Under the pieces are notes generated by a model, which worked only from the letters and a program-made list of their open reading frames with translations, did no database searches and was not told where the DNA came from. A stretch of 64,000 nt of DNA. Source: Dyadobacter sp. MSC1_007. Its GTDB lineage: Bacteria; Bacteroidota; Bacteroidia; Cytophagales; Spirosomataceae. This document shows positions 52,721 to 61,645 of the stretch, in pieces. The stretch is taken from assembly GCF_023667495.1 (NCBI RefSeq), contig NZ_JAMOZL010000011.1, positions 248,001 to 312,000 on the forward strand. The letters run 5' to 3'. A program made the position numbers and the translations under genes. Within the stretch, counting starts at the first letter, position 1. Every line of letters starts with the position of its first letter.

Positions 52721-53965
52721 ATGAAAACAAAACAACTACGCTCAACAAAAACGATTACTTCCGCGTTGTTCGCAGCAGCAGTCCTTTTAAGTTCTTCCTC
52801 GGTTTTTGCCCAGGTGAAAATAGGATCAAACCCTACGACGATCACCCCAAATGCCAATCTGGACGTGGAAGGAGTGAGTAACAGGCACACCGTCGTGCTG
52901 AAATCCGGCCATGTCGGCATTGGCACTACAACACCCATCACCACGTTTCAGGTTACGGCAGTTGAAAAATTCGACTACCCTTTTGTACGAAATCTTGTTG
53001 CCCTCTTTGACCCGGTTGGAGGCCAGAACTTTGATTCGTCTGCTGCCATTGGAGTGAACGGAGCCCGTGCCGTATTTGGCTATGATGTGGACGCTCAACA
53101 GGGCAAATATGCCTTCCTAAGAGGAAACCAGAATACTGAGATTCGGTTGCAAGTTGTGGATGAGAACTCGAACTTATTTCCGAAACCATTGGTGATATCT
53201 GGCCGGACCGGTTCACATGGGCTCGTTGGTATCAACAACGACCTGCCACAATCCCAGCTAGATGTACGGGGAACGACAAAGGTCCTGGCAAGTGCCGCCT
53301 TACAAACCGGTAATCTCTATAACGGCACGTCCAATATGAATGGTTTTGAAGCGGTTGCTAATACCAGCACCGGAGATGCCTATGTGGGTATTCAGCGTTC
53401 CGGAGGGGGGGCTCCGTTGTATCTCTCAAAACCCGTTGGTGCTGTCACCGGGCAAAGTCTTTTAGTTTTCGAGGTAGGTGGCAGCATTGTCGGCTCTGTC
53501 ACATACACCGGAACAGGAGTGTCGTTTAATGAAAATTCGGATCAGCGGCTGAAGGAAAATATCCGGACTTCAAAGTTCGGGCTAGAAGCGCTGAAAACCG
53601 TTAAAGTGTACGATTACAACTTTAAATCGGATAAAAATAAAACCATCTCTACCGGAGTACTCGCCCAGGAGCTACATAAAGTGTACCCGAGAGCTGTCAA
53701 TGTAGGTGGTGTTGATGCCAGTACCAATCCCTGGCAGGTCGATTACAGCAAGCTCGTTCCAATGCTTGTAAAATCAGTACAAGAGCTTAACCAGATAGTA
53801 GAGTCTCTGAACCAAAAAGTGGGATTCCTGGAAGGTGAAAAAGCACAGCTGAGTGCAGACCTAAAGCAAAAGGAAGCTGCCTACAAAGAAGTTAGCGAGC
53901 GCATAAGTCAGGTCGAACGTATGCTTGGCTCCCCGGCGGCTTCAATCGGATCTGTCAGTAAATAG
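52721..53965 (+). CDS. Secreted tail-fibre-domain protein with S74 intramolecular chaperone
   Basis: A 414-residue exported protein with signal peptide (about 1-30, ending SSSVFAQ). The N-terminal two-thirds is beta-rich (SGHVGIGTTTPITTFQVTA and HGLVGINNDLPQSQLDVRG, the GIGTT-P phrase seen in many Bacteroidota surface proteins). The C-terminal part is a Peptidase_S74 domain: SDQRLKENIRT, TISTGVLAQELHKVYP and VDYSKLVPMLVKSVQELNQIV, followed by a coiled coil. S74 domains act as trimerisation chaperones and cut themselves off in phage tail spikes. A trimeric surface fibre is inferred. The next gene starts 44 bases downstream, probably in one transcript. Confidence 0.85.
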   Translation: MKTKQLRSTKTITSALFAAAVLLSSSSVFAQVKIGSNPTTITPNANLDVEGVSNRHTVVLKSGHVGIGTTTPITTFQVTAVEKFDYPFVRNLVALFDPVGGQNFDSSAAIGVNGARAVFGYDVDAQQGKYAFLRGNQNTEIRLQVVDENSNLFPKPLVISGRTGSHGLVGINNDLPQSQLDVRGTTKVLASAALQTGNLYNGTSNMNGFEAVANTSTGDAYVGIQRSGGGAPLYLSKPVGAVTGQSLLVFEVGGSIVGSVTYTGTGVSFNENSDQRLKENIRTSKFGLEALKTVKVYDYNFKSDKNKTISTGVLAQELHKVYPRAVNVGGVDASTNPWQVDYSKLVPMLVKSVQELNQIVESLNQKVGFLEGEKAQLSADLKQKEAAYKEVSERISQVERMLGSPAASIGSVSK

Positions 53966-54009
53966 AGCATGTCTCATCAAATGCTATTTACCCATAACAA
54001 AACAGAACA

Positions 54010-55335
54010 ATGGAGAAAACATATAACAATTCTTCCGGGGGAAAAGTCTGGATTGCGGCAGTGATTGCTGGAATGCTGATACTGTCGGCCCCCTCGGCAC
54101 AGGCGCAGGAGGGCAGTCAGGGTAATACCACCATCTTTGGTGGTGCTGAGATGACCTTCTTTGCCAACCATAACTTTGCTACTGGCGGCGGTGGCACCCA
54201 GCCCGGGGTGATCCTGACCCAACGTGAAGCAGGGAACTTCGGAGTCCTTAACTTTGCAGGCGCAAACCTAATCTCCACCAATGCCTCGGATGCAGGGTAT
54301 GTGGACGGTTATGTACGCAAGTATGGAACAGGGGCATTTATCTTCCCGGTCGGCGACAATGGCAACCTCGGACCGTTTGCCGCCTCGGCAGACGGGACCA
54401 TGGGCGCATATTTTCACTCAGACCCCAATACTGCGGTGACCAGTAACCTTTTTACAGGTACGGACTATGCTGCGCTTCCGACGGGCGGGCCATTTGCCAC
54501 AAGCAGCATGGGCGCCAATCTCGATATCGTAAGCAGCGTGGAATACTGGGATATTGACGGAACGGGCGCTACACCCCTCACGCTAACCTGGGATGCAGGC
54601 AGTGCTATTGCGACCTTAACCAGCAGCCAGCTTAATAAATTAACCATAGTCGGTTGGAATGGGACTCAGTGGGTGGCCATCGCTTCCAAAGTGGATGTAA
54701 CATCTATCCTAGGTGGCACCAGCGACCTGACTGCCGGATCCATCACTACGACCGCCGCTGTTGTTCCCAACTCTTACACGGCCTATACTTTTGCATCGCT
54801 CACGGTGCCGCTTCCGGTCACGCTGGCCCGTTTTGAGGCGGTTAGGGAAGGCAGCACAGCGCTGTTGACCTGGTCGACCACAGAGGAAACTAATAGCGAC
54901 CGTTTTGACGTGGAACGTAGCGCGGATGGCAGCCATTGGAAAAACATCGGCGTAGTCCAATCGACCGGGGAAAGCAAAACACAGGTTGATTACCGTTTTG
55001 TAGATGTTAACCCGTATGCTGAAAATTTGTACCGTTTGCGGATGGTCGACAATGACGGGACGTTTGCTTACAGCCGTATCCGAAATGTTCAGTTTGAAAA
55101 TTTGGAGAACAGGGTTGTGTATCCAAACCCCGTGAATGACAAGTTATTTATCAAAGACTACACCAGAGTTTCCGACTTGCGGATTCTAGATATGAATGGT
55201 AAAGTCGTTCACCGATCGGAAGCGCTTAAAAACGGCGAAGTCAACGTCTCCAAATTAGCAGCCGGTGTGCACGTGGTGGAAATCACATGGCCGGCCGGTG
55301 AAAAAACAACCCAAAAGATCCTGATCCGGAAATGA
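54010..55335 (+). CDS. T9SS type A sorting-domain protein
   Basis: A 441-residue secreted protein with signal peptide (VWIAAVIAGMLILSAPSAQA, about 12-31). A beta-rich N-terminal region of about 230 residues (FGGAEMTFFANHNFATGGGG; GTGAFIFPVGDNGNLGPFAA) is followed by the fibronectin-like linker LPVTLARFEAVREGSTALLT with FDVERSADGSHWKNIG and NLYRLRMVDNDG. The T9SS sorting tail starts VVYPNPVNDKLFIKD and ends KILIRK. The same linker and tail occur in the giant and short repeat proteins at 7989 and 22195. Surface attachment through T9SS is expected. A terminator follows 22 bases after the stop. Confidence 0.9.
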   Translation: MEKTYNNSSGGKVWIAAVIAGMLILSAPSAQAQEGSQGNTTIFGGAEMTFFANHNFATGGGGTQPGVILTQREAGNFGVLNFAGANLISTNASDAGYVDGYVRKYGTGAFIFPVGDNGNLGPFAASADGTMGAYFHSDPNTAVTSNLFTGTDYAALPTGGPFATSSMGANLDIVSSVEYWDIDGTGATPLTLTWDAGSAIATLTSSQLNKLTIVGWNGTQWVAIASKVDVTSILGGTSDLTAGSITTTAAVVPNSYTAYTFASLTVPLPVTLARFEAVREGSTALLTWSTTEETNSDRFDVERSADGSHWKNIGVVQSTGESKTQVDYRFVDVNPYAENLYRLRMVDNDGTFAYSRIRNVQFENLENRVVYPNPVNDKLFIKDYTRVSDLRILDMNGKVVHRSEALKNGEVNVSKLAAGVHVVEITWPAGEKTTQKILIRK

Positions 55336-55356
55336 GTTGATAGAAAAGTAATTCTG

Positions 55357-55390
55357 AACATCTTTCCGATTCATCGGGAAGATGTTTTTT
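55357..55390 (+). terminator. Terminator after the T9SS gene
   Basis: AACATCTTTCC pairs with GGGAAGATGTT (one wobble pair) and is followed by six T. It overlaps an in-frame ATG at 55382, which supports the later start chosen for the response-regulator gene. Confidence 0.82.
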
Positions 55391-55429
55391 CATTACACAG
55401 TTCCCATAAGCAAGCACCCTTTTCCCACT

Positions 55430-56038
55430 ATGAACGTCCTGATCATTGAAGACAGCCCGCTCTTATTAAATAGCTTCCGTTCGAGCGTATTAAAAGAATA
55501 TCCTCAATCGCGCATTTTCGAGGTAGACACCATAGAAGAATGTGCTCCCATTTTACGAGACAACCCGTTTAAGCTGTTGATACTCGATATCAATGTTTCC
55601 GACGGACACGACATGGACACTGTCGCCTCCATCCGAAATCTTTATCCAAAGCTCCCGATCCTAGTGTACCTGGCAGAGGAATACGTATACCTCGCCCATT
55701 TCATTCAGTCCGGCGCCAATGGTTTCATTTCAAAGAAATCGACCGCGAATGAAATCCAGGATGCTTTAACCACAGTATCCGCTGGTAACAGATATCTAAG
55801 CGGCGATGTGCAAGAGTTCCTCCTTATGCAGTTAGTACCAAAGGGTGGGCAACCGACGCTTTCACGTACCGAAAGGATCGTTGCCCAAATGCTTGCAGAT
55901 AATAAATCCTATGATCAGGTAGCATCAGTTCTGGGTGTTAAGCGAAGCACAATAGCCGTCTATAAGCGCCGCGTTTTTCACAAACTTGGAGTGAAAAATA
56001 TGTTGGAATTTTTTAAAAAGATGTTGTCGGTTTACTAA
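55430..56038 (+). CDS. LuxR-type response regulator
   Basis: A 202-residue regulator. The receiver has the acidic pocket MNVLIIEDSP and the phospho-acceptor Asp in LLILDINVSDG, with Lys in SKKSTANEI. The C-terminal LuxR helix-turn-helix is LSRTERIVAQMLADNKSYDQV with VASVLGVKRSTIAVYKRRVFHKLGV. The start at ATG 55430 is chosen over the in-frame ATG 55382, which falls within a terminator. It is transcribed toward the large sensor kinase 261 bases downstream and is a likely partner of it. Confidence 0.88.
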   Translation: MNVLIIEDSPLLLNSFRSSVLKEYPQSRIFEVDTIEECAPILRDNPFKLLILDINVSDGHDMDTVASIRNLYPKLPILVYLAEEYVYLAHFIQSGANGFISKKSTANEIQDALTTVSAGNRYLSGDVQEFLLMQLVPKGGQPTLSRTERIVAQMLADNKSYDQVASVLGVKRSTIAVYKRRVFHKLGVKNMLEFFKKMLSVY

Positions 56039-56299
56039 CCGACAACAGCCTGGCCATTAATGTGTTTACCCGAAACCAGTCGACCTTACGGATTAATGAG
56101 AATCAAGATTATGGCAGTCCGGCACTTCTGCTCAGTCCCGAAAATAAGCAGCACAGCATTTATTAGGCCGGACATTTGTAAAATTCCCTCCTGGAAAGCT
56201 TTGTTCTACAAATTATTTCTACAATTTGTTTAGAAGTAAAAATACCTGCTAATTTGAGGATTAGAAGATATTTGTGCAGAATCAACGGAAAATTCAGGG

Positions 56300-59200
56300 G
56301 TGGGTAAAAATTTTTATTGCTTAGTTTGTTGTTTAATCTTTCTTCTGCCTGAAATCTCGCTTGGCCAGGGCAAACAAAAAGGTGCTGAACCGCTATCTGC
56401 ATACCACATAAATCATTACACAGATGAGAACGGATTGCCTCAAAATAGCGTCAAATCAATTGTCTCAGACTCCATAGGTAATATATGGCTTGCCACAGAA
56501 AGAGGGCTCGCCCGGTTTGACGGAAAGCACTTTACGATCTTTGATCATTTTGGCAGTTCTCATTCAGACCGGAGTATTGCGTCTTTTCAGCCAAACCCTG
56601 TTTCTTCAAGTAACGGCTTCTTTGCTATCAATAATGAGAAAGTTTACATTCATGTAACCGGTGGCCGGGCGATCAGAGATAGTGGCTTCTATAAGAAACA
56701 GTTGCTGTCGCAACCCTTTACCGACCGAACAAACAGGAACGGCCACATCGCAGAGGGGCTCCCAAGCCCTTCCATAGATCACGTTGCACCCTGGTATTAT
56801 TACCTTGTGCCAACCGGCCTAGATCGATATTTTGTCTATAACAGGAAAAATATCGAATACTACGTTCGAAAAAAGAAGGCAAAATCCGCAATCCTGCCAG
56901 ACAAGAGCTTTTGGGACTTTTTTCAGCTAGACGGTGATCTCTACCATATAGAAAACGGGATATTCACCTGGTACGCAAGTAAGGGTTCTTCCTTCGGGCG
57001 ACAAATTAAGCTTTCGGGGGATATCCTACGTCATCCTTTGTACTCAGCAACGAGATCACCGGAGATTTTTTGGAACAATTGCGCTAATCAGGTGTTCATT
57101 TTGCTCGGCAAATCCCTTTACGCTTTATATGCAGGCGCTGAGGGTGGGTTAATTTCCCGTCTGATCCTGGAAGGGTTCGACTTTCAGGCTAACAAGATCA
57201 AGGCCGTATATTACGACCCCAATGCAAAAAGGATTTTTTTAGGTAGTCCTGTTAATGGATTATATATCCTGAAAAGAAAGCCGTTTCACACATATACAGC
57301 GGACTTCAAAGGTACGGACAATGTATTTTATGGGCAGGCCGCACTCGATAGCGGCAGCATCCTCTCCGCTCAGGGCGTTATATTAAGCCTCGATCGACCT
57401 AACGGCAAAATGTCTGCAAGCCAGTTGGAACAGGTCACGCGGGTTGTAGGTTGGGACAAATCCAGCATTTTGGTTGACCGCTCAGGAAGGATTTGGTGTA
57501 AACACCGCAACTCATTCTATTTGTTTAAGGCAGCTAGTAAGGTGCCAGAAATAAAATGGGATTTGCCCGGAGAGATAAGCCTGTTTTATGAAGGGAAAGA
57601 TGGTAAAATCTGGATAGGGACAAGGACCGCAGGGCTGTATTATATCGACCCAACTGTTCCCGGCTGCGCTCCGAGACTATTCATATTTGGGAATTTACTC
57701 GATATTTCATTCCTGCAACAGCAATCTGCGGACATACTGTGGGTTGCCACACAAAAAGGGCTATACAAAGTAATGTTGAAAAACAAGAGGGTGTTTTACA
57801 TCAGGGGGCTTGAAAAGATTTATATCCGAAGTTTACACATTTCGGAAGACGATGACCGGGTTTGGATCACCAGCTATAAGGATGGGCTATTTCTGTTGAA
57901 CAACAACCGGTTGACTCATTTTCCATTAGACAAACAGATGCATATGGCCAGCGCGCATTGCATCGTCGAAGACCGTAAGGGCTTTTTCTGGATCACTACA
58001 AACAAAGGTTTGTTACAAGTGCTTAAAGAAGACCTGTTAAACTATACGAAAAAGCGGACGGAGGTATATTATCATTATTATTCGAAAGCGGACGGGCTGA
58101 ATTCAAATGAATTCAACGGTGGCTGTCAGCCTTGCGCAGTCCGGTTACCTACGGGGCTTGTATCGTTACCCTCGATGAATGGCCTTGTCTGGTTTAAACC
58201 TGAGCAGACCTCTGCTGAGCTCCCCGACAAAGCCATCATCGTTGACCGGATAGAGATTGACGGGGAAAGTGCCCGTCTGAAAGAAGGGAGGGTCCTATTC
58301 AAACAGGATCAGAAACAACTGAGGCTGTACGTTACTACACCCTACTTTGGAAATCCGAACAACGTCAATTTTTCTTATGCACTGACCAGGCAGCAAAGCT
58401 TGCCTTCAGGACCGGATTGGATCGGTATAGATGGCGCCGACGACTTTATAAACATACTGCGGCTGTCGAAGGGAAGCTATGCCTTACATGTCCGAAAGAA
58501 AAATGGCTTTCGCGCCGGTGACTATGAATACAAGACCTTAACTATTATAGTGCCGCCGCTTTGGCACGAAACCTGGTGGTTTTATTCGCTGTGTGGTCTG
58601 TTGTTGCTACTGATGGCATTAACCCTCTTCCAGATCCGGTTGAAGTCCATCAAAAAGAGAAATGTATTGCTTGAAAACCTAGTTACCGATCGTACCAAGG
58701 CCTTGAACGAAACTCTGGGAAGCCTGGAAGAATCACAAAGCGAGCTATTGGGTCAGATGCAGCTCCAATCCAGGTTAATGGCCTCGATCGCACATGACGT
58801 GCGGACGCCTCTACATTCCGCTATTGTTGTCGCCGGGGAACTGAGGAAAATGATTACAGAACAGCAATATGATCGCGCATCGATCTACGGTAAACATGTT
58901 GAAGAAGCCATGCAGGGCATGAAAAATTCATTGGAAGATCTGCTGGCTTACGTCAAGGCTCAGGTTTACAAAAAGAAGATCGTCAAAGAAGAGGTAGCAT
59001 TGTCGGGGCTGATAGAAAAGAATTTTCAGCTATATGGCAAAGCCATCAAAAACAATCCCAATACCTTTGTTAATGATATCGCCCATCATATCACCGTTTT
59101 TACCAGCCCGCAATTGTTGGATATCATCATCCACAACTTGGTAGATAATGCTAATAAATTCACGGAAAACGGTGTTATAAGGGCATATACCGAGCAAGAG

Positions 59201-59476
59201 CACCAAGCTATAAAGCTAATTATCGAAGATTCGGGGAAAGGCATGCCCGAAAAACTTTTCACTTGGTTTGCAGCATCGGAAACTACTGATGTCCCGGAGA
59301 ATTATCACGGAATTGGACTGCTGATCGTTAAGGAAATCGCGCCTCTTGTTTCAGCAGGTTTGCAGGTGGCATATGACGATCAAGGTACCCGTTTTACACT
59401 TTTGTTCCCCCCGTCCCCTTCGGCCCTGCAAGATCAGGCAGGACCTATTGTTCGCCGGGAGCATTTACTTTCTTGA
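56300..59476 (+). CDS. Sensor histidine kinase with Reg_prop/Y_Y_Y sensor, no receiver or output domain
   Basis: A 1,058-residue kinase (GTG start; signal peptide MGKNFYCLVCCLIFLLPEIS, cut after LGQ). The sensor is a two-propeller Reg_prop region (for example NSVKSIVSDSIGNIWLATERG and DGKIWIGTRTAGLYYI) followed by a Y_Y_Y domain (about 640-740), one membrane helix (about 757-780), a coiled coil, HisKA with SIAHDVRTPLHSA and phospho-acceptor His832, and an HATPase with NLVDNANKF, DSGKGMP and GIGLLIVKE. Unlike the hybrid at 16819 it has no receiver or helix-turn-helix and must signal to separate regulators. Candidate partners lie on both sides: the 55430 gene upstream and a convergent gene whose 3' end overlaps it by 32 bases. 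Confidence 0.92.
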   Translation: MGKNFYCLVCCLIFLLPEISLGQGKQKGAEPLSAYHINHYTDENGLPQNSVKSIVSDSIGNIWLATERGLARFDGKHFTIFDHFGSSHSDRSIASFQPNPVSSSNGFFAINNEKVYIHVTGGRAIRDSGFYKKQLLSQPFTDRTNRNGHIAEGLPSPSIDHVAPWYYYLVPTGLDRYFVYNRKNIEYYVRKKKAKSAILPDKSFWDFFQLDGDLYHIENGIFTWYASKGSSFGRQIKLSGDILRHPLYSATRSPEIFWNNCANQVFILLGKSLYALYAGAEGGLISRLILEGFDFQANKIKAVYYDPNAKRIFLGSPVNGLYILKRKPFHTYTADFKGTDNVFYGQAALDSGSILSAQGVILSLDRPNGKMSASQLEQVTRVVGWDKSSILVDRSGRIWCKHRNSFYLFKAASKVPEIKWDLPGEISLFYEGKDGKIWIGTRTAGLYYIDPTVPGCAPRLFIFGNLLDISFLQQQSADILWVATQKGLYKVMLKNKRVFYIRGLEKIYIRSLHISEDDDRVWITSYKDGLFLLNNNRLTHFPLDKQMHMASAHCIVEDRKGFFWITTNKGLLQVLKEDLLNYTKKRTEVYYHYYSKADGLNSNEFNGGCQPCAVRLPTGLVSLPSMNGLVWFKPEQTSAELPDKAIIVDRIEIDGESARLKEGRVLFKQDQKQLRLYVTTPYFGNPNNVNFSYALTRQQSLPSGPDWIGIDGADDFINILRLSKGSYALHVRKKNGFRAGDYEYKTLTIIVPPLWHETWWFYSLCGLLLLLMALTLFQIRLKSIKKRNVLLENLVTDRTKALNETLGSLEESQSELLGQMQLQSRLMASIAHDVRTPLHSAIVVAGELRKMITEQQYDRASIYGKHVEEAMQGMKNSLEDLLAYVKAQVYKKKIVKEEVALSGLIEKNFQLYGKAIKNNPNTFVNDIAHHITVFTSPQLLDIIIHNLVDNANKFTENGVIRAYTEQEHQAIKLIIEDSGKGMPEKLFTWFAASETTDVPENYHGIGLLIVKEIAPLVSAGLQVAYDDQGTRFTLLFPPSPSALQDQAGPIVRREHLLS

Positions 59477-60086
59477 ACAGTTCAAAAACGTTGGTGACCC
59501 CCATTTTTTCAAAGACCCTGGCTTTGTAGCTGCTCACCGTGTTGGGACGTAAGTCGAGTACGGCCCCGATTTCCTTCACCCATTTCCCCTTTAACATCAG
59601 CTCCATAATTTCACTTTCCCTTCGCGACAAGCCTTTAACCAGTTGCGCACGACGATGCGACTTACTGCCTGACTGCATATTATTGAGCAGTTGTTGCTGG
59701 ATGGCAGGACTTATATATTTGCTTCTTTCCATTACAATCTCCATAGCTGCCATGGCCTCATTTTTTGGCGCTGCTTTAGATAAATAACCGTTGGCACCCG
59801 CCGTAATATAGTCTAGTGCATATTTTCCCTCATCTGCCGCCGAACACACCAGGATCGCCACTCCCGGCTGTTGCTCCCTCATTTGATCAATCATTGCGGT
59901 TCCCTTGCCGCCGGGAATGTCAATGTCAAGCATAACCAAGTCAAACGAATGACTGCCCATGAGCCTTAACGCTTCGCCAAAATTTTCTGCTTCAAATGGT
60001 TCAATTTGGCCATATAGCTCATTCAGCATAATTCTCTGGCTCAACCGTACCATAAAATGGTCTTCGACAATCAGGATTTTTTTCAC
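59445..60086 (-). CDS. NarL/LuxR-type response regulator, convergent with the kinase gene
   Basis: A 213-residue response regulator. The receiver (KILIVEDHFM; phospho-acceptor Asp in VMLDIDIPGGKG; Lys in LSKAAPKNEA) is followed by a LuxR helix-turn-helix (LSRRESEIMELMLKGKWVKEI with LDLRPNTVSSYKARVFEKMGV). Its last 32 coding bases overlap the 3' end of the kinase gene on the opposite strand. It shares the general fold with the 55430 regulator but its sequence differs substantially, so the two are not recent copies. Confidence 0.9.
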   Translation of the reverse strand: MKKILIVEDHFMVRLSQRIMLNELYGQIEPFEAENFGEALRLMGSHSFDLVMLDIDIPGGKGTAMIDQMREQQPGVAILVCSAADEGKYALDYITAGANGYLSKAAPKNEAMAAMEIVMERSKYISPAIQQQLLNNMQSGSKSHRRAQLVKGLSRRESEIMELMLKGKWVKEIGAVLDLRPNTVSSYKARVFEKMGVTNVFELFKKVNAPGEQ

Positions 60087-60282
60087 TTAAAGACGCTTTG
60101 TGTCATAGTTCGAGTTAACGAATTATATGCAAATTGTAGCAATAGTTCTATAAAATCACACATAACCTTCAAAAAAAAATTTCTAGTTTTCCTTAAAGGT
60201 TTGAATAATGACAACCAACCCAAAATCGGTACTGCCCCAAAAGGTGCGCCTACACAACGATACAAACAAACGGGGAAGTAAT

Positions 60283-60516
60283 TTAGACGTTACATTCGTT
60301 GCGAGACATGCGGTTCCAGATCCATGTCCAGGCAAACCGTTTCCAATTTTTAAGTGCTTTACTGTGGGCGTTCTGCCATCGTTTCCCATTATAATGGCTC
60401 AAAAATCTTTCTGCTTCCACCAGGGACGCCCCTTGCTGTAAAAAATAAACCCTGACGTACTTTTCGTCAGGGGGACACTGGCTTCCAAAGCCAGTTGAGC
60501 TCTGTCTCAGCTTCAT
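60283..60516 (-). CDS. Small mobile-element protein (Rep-tail-like helical domain)
   Basis: A 77-residue protein with CPPDEKYVRVYFLQQGASLV then EAERFLSHYNGKRWQNAHSKAL and KNWKRFAWTWIWN. The pattern E-A-x-x-F-x-x-Y-x(3)-W...M/L-x-x-W-K-x(4)-W is a helical unit common at the end of Bacteroidota replication-type proteins and as a stand-alone small gene beside excisionase-like genes. Its start codon overlaps the stop of the upstream helix-turn-helix gene as ATGA, so the two are translated together. The function is unknown; DNA binding is likely. Confidence 0.7.
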   Translation of the reverse strand: MKLRQSSTGFGSQCPPDEKYVRVYFLQQGASLVEAERFLSHYNGKRWQNAHSKALKNWKRFAWTWIWNRMSRNECNV

Positions 60517-60833
60517 TTGACCGCAGCAGTCTTAAACTTTTCAAACATTTTTTCGATATCAGCACGGTCATAATAGATCACGCCACCGATCCGCATGAAA
60601 CTAAGTTGACGACCTGCGCGCATGGCATGGAGCTTGCCGGGTGATATATCGAGCAATTTCCGCACTTCCCTAGATTTAAGCCATTGCTTGGATAGCTGAG
60701 TGCCCTCTCCTGCAAGTAGCCTTCTCATTTCCGAGAACATCTGCTCCTTGAATTTTTCCAGATCTGCTAATGTGACTAATTGATGCGTGAATAACGCTGA
60801 ACTCTGCTCAGTTTGCTTGCCCCTCTTTTCCAT
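60513..60833 (-). CDS. Helix-turn-helix (excisionase-like) DNA-binding protein
   Basis: A 106-residue protein (ATG 60833) whose C-terminal half is an HTH_17/MerR-like domain: WLKSREVRKLLDISPGKLHA, then MRAGRQLSFMRIGGVIYYDRADIEKMFE. This type is typical of Bacteroidota conjugative elements, where it serves as excisionase or regulator. The N-terminal 40 residues are helical (LADLEKFKEQMFSEMRRLLA). It is coupled to the 77-residue gene by an ATGA overlap. It lies behind its own promoter region, since a strong terminator separates it from ardA. In-frame ATGs at 60878 and 60995 are possible but less likely. Confidence 0.82.
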   Translation of the reverse strand: MEKRGKQTEQSSALFTHQLVTLADLEKFKEQMFSEMRRLLAGEGTQLSKQWLKSREVRKLLDISPGKLHAMRAGRQLSFMRIGGVIYYDRADIEKMFEKFKTAAVK

Positions 60834-60944
60834 GGTTCTTTCTTTTGCGTTAACTAACCCGAAAACATCGACTCTCATGTGTAACCAATGTTTTCGCCTG
60901 GAAAATAATAGGCAGCATTTGATTATTGCTTCTTTTTTTTCCGG

Positions 60945-60998
60945 TGGAATAAAAAGAATAAAGTGCCGTTCGATGCGGCTGGCATCGAACGGCACTTT
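60945..60998 (-). terminator. Strong terminator after ardA
   Basis: A perfect 17-bp stem (AAAGTGCCGTTCGATGC, 60960-60976, with its complement at 60982-60998) around a 5-base loop. Read on the minus strand, a T-rich tract follows. It starts 6 bases after the ardA stop. Confidence 0.9.
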
Positions 60999-61003
60999 GG
61001 GTT

Positions 61004-61561
61004 TTAATAATTAGTGAATACATGACCTTCGTATTCGCGGTACCCCTCCAAAAACAGGTCCCTGGCGAAGGCCTCGTAATCAAAGTATCGTTCAAGTGTA
61101 GATGGCATGTGTGATAACAATCCTATCTCTTCGACGTATTGGTAGGTGTATTCGAGGGCAGCATTTTTCATTGAACCTCCAAAGAATCCCCGGTAGCATT
61201 CCCGGAAACTTTCAAGCTGGTCTTCCAGCTCGTATCCGTTGGATGGCCAATAGTTGATCTGATTGCAGTAAATTTCGAATGCTTCGGCAGTCTCATCATC
61301 CATTTCATCGATCGCCTCAAAATAGGCAAATGCTTCTTTTTGTAGACTGCATTCCGATATCAAAAAATCAGGGATGTTCTCCCAGTCCTGGAACATGAGT
61401 TCCGGATCCAGTTCATTCCGGTGAAACTCGTAGCAGTCTTGGAGGAATTCTTTCAGATTTCCAAAGTCTGAAAGCTCAAACCATTTACCGAACAGTGAGC
61501 CACTGTTGTACTCACCATAGGTTCCTACGTAGATTCTTGGTGCATTTTCGAGATTTTTCAT
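61004..61561 (-). CDS. ardA: ArdA-type antirestriction protein
   Basis: A 185-residue acidic protein. The start MKNLENAPRIYVGTYGEYNS and the phrases SLFGKWFELSDFGNLKEFLQ, WENIPDFLISECSLQKEAF and LERYFDYEAFARDLFLEGY match the ArdA family, DNA-mimic proteins that bind type I restriction-modification enzymes and protect incoming conjugative DNA. The net charge is strongly negative, as expected of a DNA mimic. ATG 61561 is chosen because upstream frame sequence is not family-like. It sits between the HEPN gene and the excisionase-like gene on the same strand, behind a structured leader (61587-61770) and in front of a strong terminator. Confidence 0.85.
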   Translation of the reverse strand: MKNLENAPRIYVGTYGEYNSGSLFGKWFELSDFGNLKEFLQDCYEFHRNELDPELMFQDWENIPDFLISECSLQKEAFAYFEAIDEMDDETAEAFEIYCNQINYWPSNGYELEDQLESFRECYRGFFGGSMKNAALEYTYQYVEEIGLLSHMPSTLERYFDYEAFARDLFLEGYREYEGHVFTNY

Positions 61562-61586
61562 GATTGAAAGGCATTTAAGTAGCTTT

Positions 61587-61601
61587 GGCCCCGGCGGGGC
61601 C
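61587..61601 (-). other. GC-rich hairpin in ardA leader
   Basis: GGCCCC pairs with GGGGCC around a 3-base loop, 26 bases before the ardA start codon on the minus strand. It has no T tract on that side. It is probably part of the leader structure upstream of ardA. Confidence 0.5.
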
Positions 61602-61645
61602 GCCCAGGCTTTGTGCTCAGGGCAATCGCTGCCTATCAATCGAAG

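Noticed and set aside
56163..56402. A minus-strand frame over the start of the sensor kinase gene
   Set aside because: It conflicts with the kinase signal peptide and has no recognisable sequence.
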